Origin: Lactarius indigo
Taxonomy: Eukaryota; Basidiomycota; Agaricomycetes; Russulales; Russulaceae
DNA: 64,000 nucleotides
Assembly: GCA_025766275.1 (NCBI GenBank)
Contig: JAFKAC010000039.1
Coordinates: 124,001 to 188,000 of the forward strand
Direction of reading: 5' to 3'
Under the pieces are notes generated by a model. It had not been told where the DNA came from and made no database searches. It was given only the letters and a program-made list of their open reading frames with translations. Shown one piece after another: positions 59,797 to 64,000 of the stretch. Numbering within the stretch: position 1 is the stretch's first letter; every line of letters starts with the position of its first letter. Both the position numbers and the translations under genes were made by a program.

Positions 59797-61265
59797 TTGT
59801 GTATTCTAGACTGGTGTCCACCTTTTGTGTTCTATAGAAAAATAAGGTCTATATTGGTGGCTGGTGAGAAACACCTGTCAAGAGGACCTTCAAAGCTTGT
59901 TTGGCAAAACATATAGTATCTAGACTAGTGTTCACCTTCTGTGCTCTATAGAAAAATAAGGCCTATATTGGCAGCCTATGAGAAATACCTGTCAAGAGGA
60001 CCTCCAAAAGCTTCTTTAGCAAGATATACAGTGTCTGGACTGGTGTTCACCTTCTGTTCTCTATAGAAATGTATTGGCACCTTATGAGAAATACCCGTCA
60101 AGAGGACCTCCAAAGCTTCTTTGGCAAGATATACAGTGCCTGGACTGGTGTTCACCTTCTGTTCTCAATAGAAAAGTATTGGCACCTTGTGAGAAATACC
60201 TGTCAAGAGAACCTCCAAAGCTTCTTTGGCAAGATATACAGTGCCTGGACTGGTGTTCACCTTCTGTTCTCAATAGAAAAGTATTGGCACCTTGTGAGAA
60301 ATACCCGTCAAGAGGACCTCCAAAGCTTCTTTGGCAAGATATACAGTGCCTGGACTGGTGTTTACCTTCTGTTCTCAATAGAAAAGTATTGGCACCTTGT
60401 GAGAAATACCCATCAAGAGGACCTCCAAAGCTTTTTTGGCAAGATATACAGTGCCTGGACTGGTGTTTACCTTCTGTTCTCAATAGAAAAGTATTGGCAC
60501 CTTGTGAGAAATACCCATCAAGAGAACCTCCAAAGCTTCTTTGGCAAGATATACAGTGCCTGGACTGGTGTTCACCTTCTGTTCTCAATAGAAAAGTATT
60601 GGCACCTTGTGAGAAATACCTGTCAAGAGGACCTCCAAAGCTTCTTTGGCAAGATATACAGTGCCTAGACTGGTGTTCACCTTCTGTTCTCTATGGAAAA
60701 GTATTGGCACCTTGTGAGAAATACCCATCAAGAGGACCTCCAAAGCTTCTTTGGCAAGATATACAGTGCCTGGACTGGTGTTCACCTTCTGTGCTCTATA
60801 GAAAAGTATTGGCACCTTGTGAGAAATACCTGTGGTGAGAACCTCCAAAGCTTCTTTGGCAAGATATACAGTGCCTAGACTGGTGTTCACCTTCTGTTCT
60901 CTATGGAAAAATAAGGTCTGTATTGGCAGCCTGTGAGAAATACCTGTTGCAAAGACCTCCAAAGCTTCTTTGGCAAGATATACAGTATCTGAACTGGTGT
61001 TTACCTTCTGTGCTCTGCAGATAAAAAAAACTGTGAGAAATACCTGTTGTGAGGACCTTCAAAGCTCTTTTGGAAAAGCATACAGTATCTAGGCTGGTGT
61101 TCACCTTCTGTGCTTTGCAGCAAAATAAGGTCTTTATTGATAGCCTTCCAGAAGTATCTGTCAAGAGGACCTCCAGAGCTTCTTCAGCAAACTATACAGT
61201 ATCTGTACTGACATCCACTTTCTGTGCCGTACAACAAAATGTGTATCACGAAGGCCTCTAAAGCT
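59797..61265 (+). repeat. Tandem array of 105-bp units
   Basis: About 14 units. The central ones (60071-60840) are exactly 105 bp apart and nearly identical, with TTTGGCAAGATATACAGTGCCTGG as core; outer units are longer and more diverged. Several frames stay open across the centre because 105 is a multiple of three, which I regard as incidental. It probably belongs to the 3' part of the Plavaka element. Confidence 0.92.
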
Positions 61266-61287
61266 TCTTTGTAAAACATGCAAAATC

Positions 61288-62035
61288 ATCTTCCTCATCC
61301 CCCACACTCATGCACATCCTGCCCACACCCACACCCACACCCACACATATTCCCTTTCCCCATCCCACCCACACCCACACCCATACCCATGTTCCCCTCT
61401 CCCACCCCATGTTCCCCACCCATATCCCCATCACATCCACACCCCACTCCCGTGTTCCCCATCCCCATCCCACCCATACCCCCACCCATACCCATGTTCC
61501 CCACACCCTGCCCCCATGTTCTCCTTACCCACCCTCATGTTCCCCTTACCCACCTCCATGTTCCCCACCCATATCCCCATCACACCCACACCCCACCCCC
61601 ATCCCACCTATACCCACACCCATACCCATGTTCCCCACACCCCACCCCCATGTTCCCCTTACCCACCCCCATGTTCCCCACACCCCACCCCCATGTTCCC
61701 CTTACCCACCCTCATGTTCCCCTTGCCCACCCCCATGTTCCCCATCCCCATCCCACCCATACCCCCACCCATACCCATGTTCCCCACATCCTGCCCCCAT
61801 GATCCCCTTACCCACCCTCATGTTCCCCTTACCCACCCTCATGTTCCTCTCGCCCACCCCCATGTTCCCCATCCCCATCCCCATCCCACCCACACCCACA
61901 CCCATACCCATGTTCCCCTTACCCACCCCCATGTTCCCCACCCATATCCCCATCACACCCACACCCCACCCCCATGTTCTCCATCCCAATTCCATCTACA
62001 CCCACACCCACCCTGATGTTCCCAATTTTCCATAA
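61288..62035 (+). repeat. C-rich minisatellite, CCCACACCCATACCCATGTTCCCC units
   Basis: About 750 bp of irregular repeats built from CCCAYACCCAYACCCATGTTCCCC and CCTTACCCACCCTCATGTT. The plus strand is almost free of G. It resembles the smaller array at 50198-50445 on the other side of element E in composition and style. Confidence 0.9.
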
Positions 62036-62039
62036 TTTA

Positions 62040-62279
62040 TTCCCTATTTTCATTTGACTTTAACTGACTGGCATTGACTTTGACTGACCAAGCTATGTCC
62101 TTGGATAATATCCAAGTCAAGGTTTTTTTTTTGTTATTTTTGTCTGAGTTTCAATTGATTTTTGGTTGACTAAATCTTGACTTTGTCTGACTGGTGCAAA
62201 AATCTTGACTTGTAGCTGACTTTTCCTTGACTGATGTCCTATTTTAGCGACTTCACTTGACTAATCCTTTTTACTGAGC
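62040..62279 (+). repeat. TTGACT-rich segment, possible right end of the Plavaka element
   Basis: At least ten TTGACT or CTGACT motifs within 230 bp, ending at CTTTTTACTGAGC where the D LTR resumes. Read inward from the minus strand it begins GCTCAGTAAAAA, against GATGAGTAAAAA right after A3 (10 of 12 identical). This may be a weak terminal inverted repeat or chance. Confidence 0.45.
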
Positions 62280-62373
62280 ATTACTACTGAAGTCGAGCCA
62301 TCGAGCTTTGACTACCGATCGATTCGACTGACTTAGTGCAGGTCGCACTTAACGCCCCTGTAGTGGCGTTACA
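62280..62373 (+). repeat. 3' LTR of D, last 94 bp
   Basis: Resumes at ATTACTACTGAAGTCGAGCC, equivalent to 38101 in the 5' LTR, and ends GTGGCGTTACA, followed by the GGTAC target duplication. Confidence 0.92.
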
Positions 62374-62378
62374 GGTAC

Positions 62379-62439
62379 AGTAAGGGTCCAAGTCAATACT
62401 ACTACCACTTCATAAAGGTTCACAGGCCGAAATGTAACA
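62379..62439 (-). repeat. 5' LTR of C2, last 61 bp
   Basis: AGTAAGGGTCC to AATGTAACA, completing the 539 bp started at 37148. Followed by the ACATA duplication that bounds C2 inside B. Confidence 0.92.
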
Positions 62440-62444
62440 ACATA

Positions 62445-64000
62445 CAAGCATTAGTCGACTCCAGAGCAACCCATTACTTCATGAGGCCCTCCTTCGTGAA
62501 AAGGATGGGGCTTGGGACTAAAGCACTCAGCATCCCAAAGAAAATATGGAACATTGATAATACAGAAAATAAGTCGGGGCGTATCACTCATTACACTGAT
62601 GTCGACGTTCAAACTAAAGGAATTCATAAGGAAATTCGTTTCCTTATTACTGACATTGGCAATGAGGACATCATGTTGGGATACCCCTGGCTTGCAATTT
62701 ACGACCCGCACATCAAATGGTCACAAGCCGCCATACATGAAGACATGCTCCCTATTATTATTCACTCAACCAACCCTTATATCAAAACGACGCCAGTGGT
62801 TGCTGCAGCCACCATTCAAAATGACGACTACGAGGTAGTACATTCCTGTGTCATCACAGACGAACAACGACAGCAATTCGAAGAAGGATGCCAAATCCGA
62901 GCCACTGCCACAGATCTCGCCATTGCCACTCAGCAATACATCACTAAAGCTGAGTTACCTCTTGAATACCGTGAATTTGAATGCCTCTTCAGTGAAGAAG
63001 TGTTGGACAGGTTTCCACCCAGCAGGCCCTGGGACCATGCTATTGAATTCAAGCCAGGAACAGCCAACACAATAGATTGCAAAATATACCCTATGACTCA
63101 AGAAGAAGACAAGAAATTACACAAATGGATTGACGAACAACTCAAGAAGGGATACATACGACCCTCTAAGTCTCCATACGCTTCGTCTTTCTTTTTCATT
63201 AAAAAGAAGGATGGGAAGCTACGACCCATTCAAGACTATCGGAAGATCAATGCTGTCACCATCTGCAACCAGTATCCACTCCCCCTCATCTCCGATCTCA
63301 TTACCGACCTTAGTAACACCCACATCTATACCAAACTCGACATTCAATGGGGATACAACAATGTACGCATCAAGGAAGGTGATGAAGAAAAGGCGGCATT
63401 CAAAACGTGATATGGATTATTTGAACCAACGGTGATGTTTTTCGGTTTAACCAACTCCCCAGCAACATTCCAGACTATGATGAATTTCATCTTCAGGGAA
63501 GTTATAGCGAAACACGAAAAACAGGGAACCGTCATTCGGGTCTACATGGACGATATCGGCATCGCTACTGGACTTACTCATTCCCTATCGGACCATATAG
63601 AAGCCGTCAAAGATGTGCTCCGTGTATCTGCAGAACATGACTTGTATTACAAACTCGAGAAATGCCTCTTCCACTCTCTGTGCATGGATTACCTGGGGGT
63701 AATCCTTGAAAAGGGGGTGACACGTATGGACCCCGTCAAAATTTCCGGCATTAAGGACTGGCCTACGCCAACCAAGGTTAAGGACGTCTGCTCTTTCCTT
63801 GGGTTTTGCAATTTTTACCGACCTTTTATATGAGGATTTGCGACCAAAGCACGACCGCTTAACAAGCTCACATGCAAAAACACCGAATGGCACTGGGGCA
63901 CTGAAGAAGAAAAGGCATTCCAAGACCTTAAGACCCTTGTCACCAGTGAACCCATTTTAGCACACCCAGATCTTACTAAGCAATTTGAGTTGGAAGTAGA
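62445..64000 (+). pseudogene. Element B pol, continued: protease and reverse transcriptase, partial
   Basis: Takes up the reading frame left at 29000. Protease with DSRATHYF in place of DSGATHCF (active-site Gly replaced by Arg, so likely inactive), then the RT with YMDD near 63545 and SFLGFCNFYRPF. TGA codons at about 63408 and 63832 replace Arg codons present in E. It runs off the right edge before RNase H is complete. Confidence 0.88.

Larger units (their letters stand above)
37626..62373 (+). mobile_element. Gypsy element D, nested in the C2 LTR
   Basis: Plus-strand chromoviral element. 5' LTR 37626-38194, gag, pol, tail ORF, then a 3' LTR split into 44901-45361 and 62280-62373. GGTAC is duplicated at 37621-37625 and 62374-62378, which proves that everything between belongs to one insertion event plus later insertions into it. 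Few stops, so younger than B and C2. Confidence 0.93.
29001..62439 (-). mobile_element. Gypsy element C2, nested in B and split by D
   Basis: Both LTRs are 539 bp: 29001-29539 and, on the right, 37148-37625 plus 62379-62439. The direct repeat ACATA flanks it at 28996-29000 and 62440-62444. Element D interrupts the right (5') LTR with TSD GGTAC. The coding strand is minus: pre-gag and gag on the right, pol on the left. Many CGA-to-TGA stops make it inactive. Confidence 0.93.
26404..64000 (+). mobile_element. Gypsy element B, split by C2, runs off right edge
   Basis: Chromoviral Ty3/gypsy element on the plus strand. The 5' part is 26404-29000. It resumes at 62440 after C2 (TSD ACATA) and continues past the window. 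It is close kin of element E but carries many in-frame stops, mostly where E has CGA. Inserted into the tail region of C1; the expected TSD on this side is GCCAG, whose partner lies outside the window. Confidence 0.88.

Noticed and set aside
60069..60962. Several long overlapping ORFs (up to 254 codons) in the 105-bp array
   Set aside because: They occur on both strands and in several frames because the unit length is a multiple of three. Translations are pure repeats with no domain.
61278..62035. ORFs of 166-241 codons in the C-rich region
   Set aside because: Low-complexity Pro/His/Thr peptides in several frames at once; by-products of the minisatellite.
29001..62439. CRISPR array or prokaryotic repeat
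   Set aside because: Direct repeats here are LTRs, target duplications and satellites of a eukaryotic genome; no repeat-spacer pattern exists.

Overview
The window reads as part of a filamentous basidiomycete genome, most probably an Agaricomycete. The evidence is gene style: introns of about 45-60 nt, exons that splice into NACHT-ankyrin receptors with a fungal 'Goodbye' N-terminal domain, a multi-exon class E P450, chromodomain Ty3/gypsy retrotransposons and a Plavaka-type DNA transposase. I cannot name a genus. There are no prokaryotic features.

Left third (1-22.3 kb), host genes. Three paralogous NLR genes lie on the minus strand: NLR1 (runs off the left edge to 4033), NLR2 (6072-10125) and NLR3 (17440-22231). 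All share a seven-exon plan: four Goodbye exons, a linker exon, a NACHT exon whose Walker A motif is assembled across an intron, and one large exon with ankyrin repeats. NLR3 splices to an uninterrupted 1,488-residue protein. NLR1 and NLR2 each lack one base at the same place just after Walker A, and NLR1 has a second one-base loss. Between them are a complete seven-exon P450 (11126-12977, minus, 509 aa) and a plus-strand Goodbye-only gene (14988-17016, 554 aa). That gene's NACHT/ankyrin part is replaced by tandemly duplicated proline-rich exon modules, apparently bounded by GC-AG introns.

Right two thirds (24.3-64 kb), a nest of transposons. Target-site duplications give the order. The 3' end of gypsy element C1 is cut by gypsy element B. 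B's pol is cut at ACATA by gypsy element C2 (29001-62439). C2's 5' LTR is cut at GGTAC by gypsy element D (37626-62373). D's 3' LTR is split by a 16.9-kb block holding a solo LTR, a fragment of a host-like gene, a Plavaka transposon with large satellite-like tails and, inside that, full-length gypsy element E (51064-59717, TSD CTATC). E's RNase H region is cut by a solo LTR (TSD AGTAG). Four solo LTRs of one 815-bp family (A1-A4) are scattered through the nest. B and C2 carry many CGA-to-TGA stops; D and E are nearly clean, which fits their inner position.

The retrotransposons share an unusual architecture: an 11-nt primer-binding site just inside the 5' LTR that is the exact complement of an 11-mer in the LTR about 33-34 nt downstream of a TATA-like box (Tf1-like self-priming); a conserved reading frame before gag with no ATG found at its start; a gag/pol -1 overlap (GGGTTTT in B, C2 and E); and a conserved uncharacterised tail after the integrase chromodomain, which in D ends in zinc knuckles.
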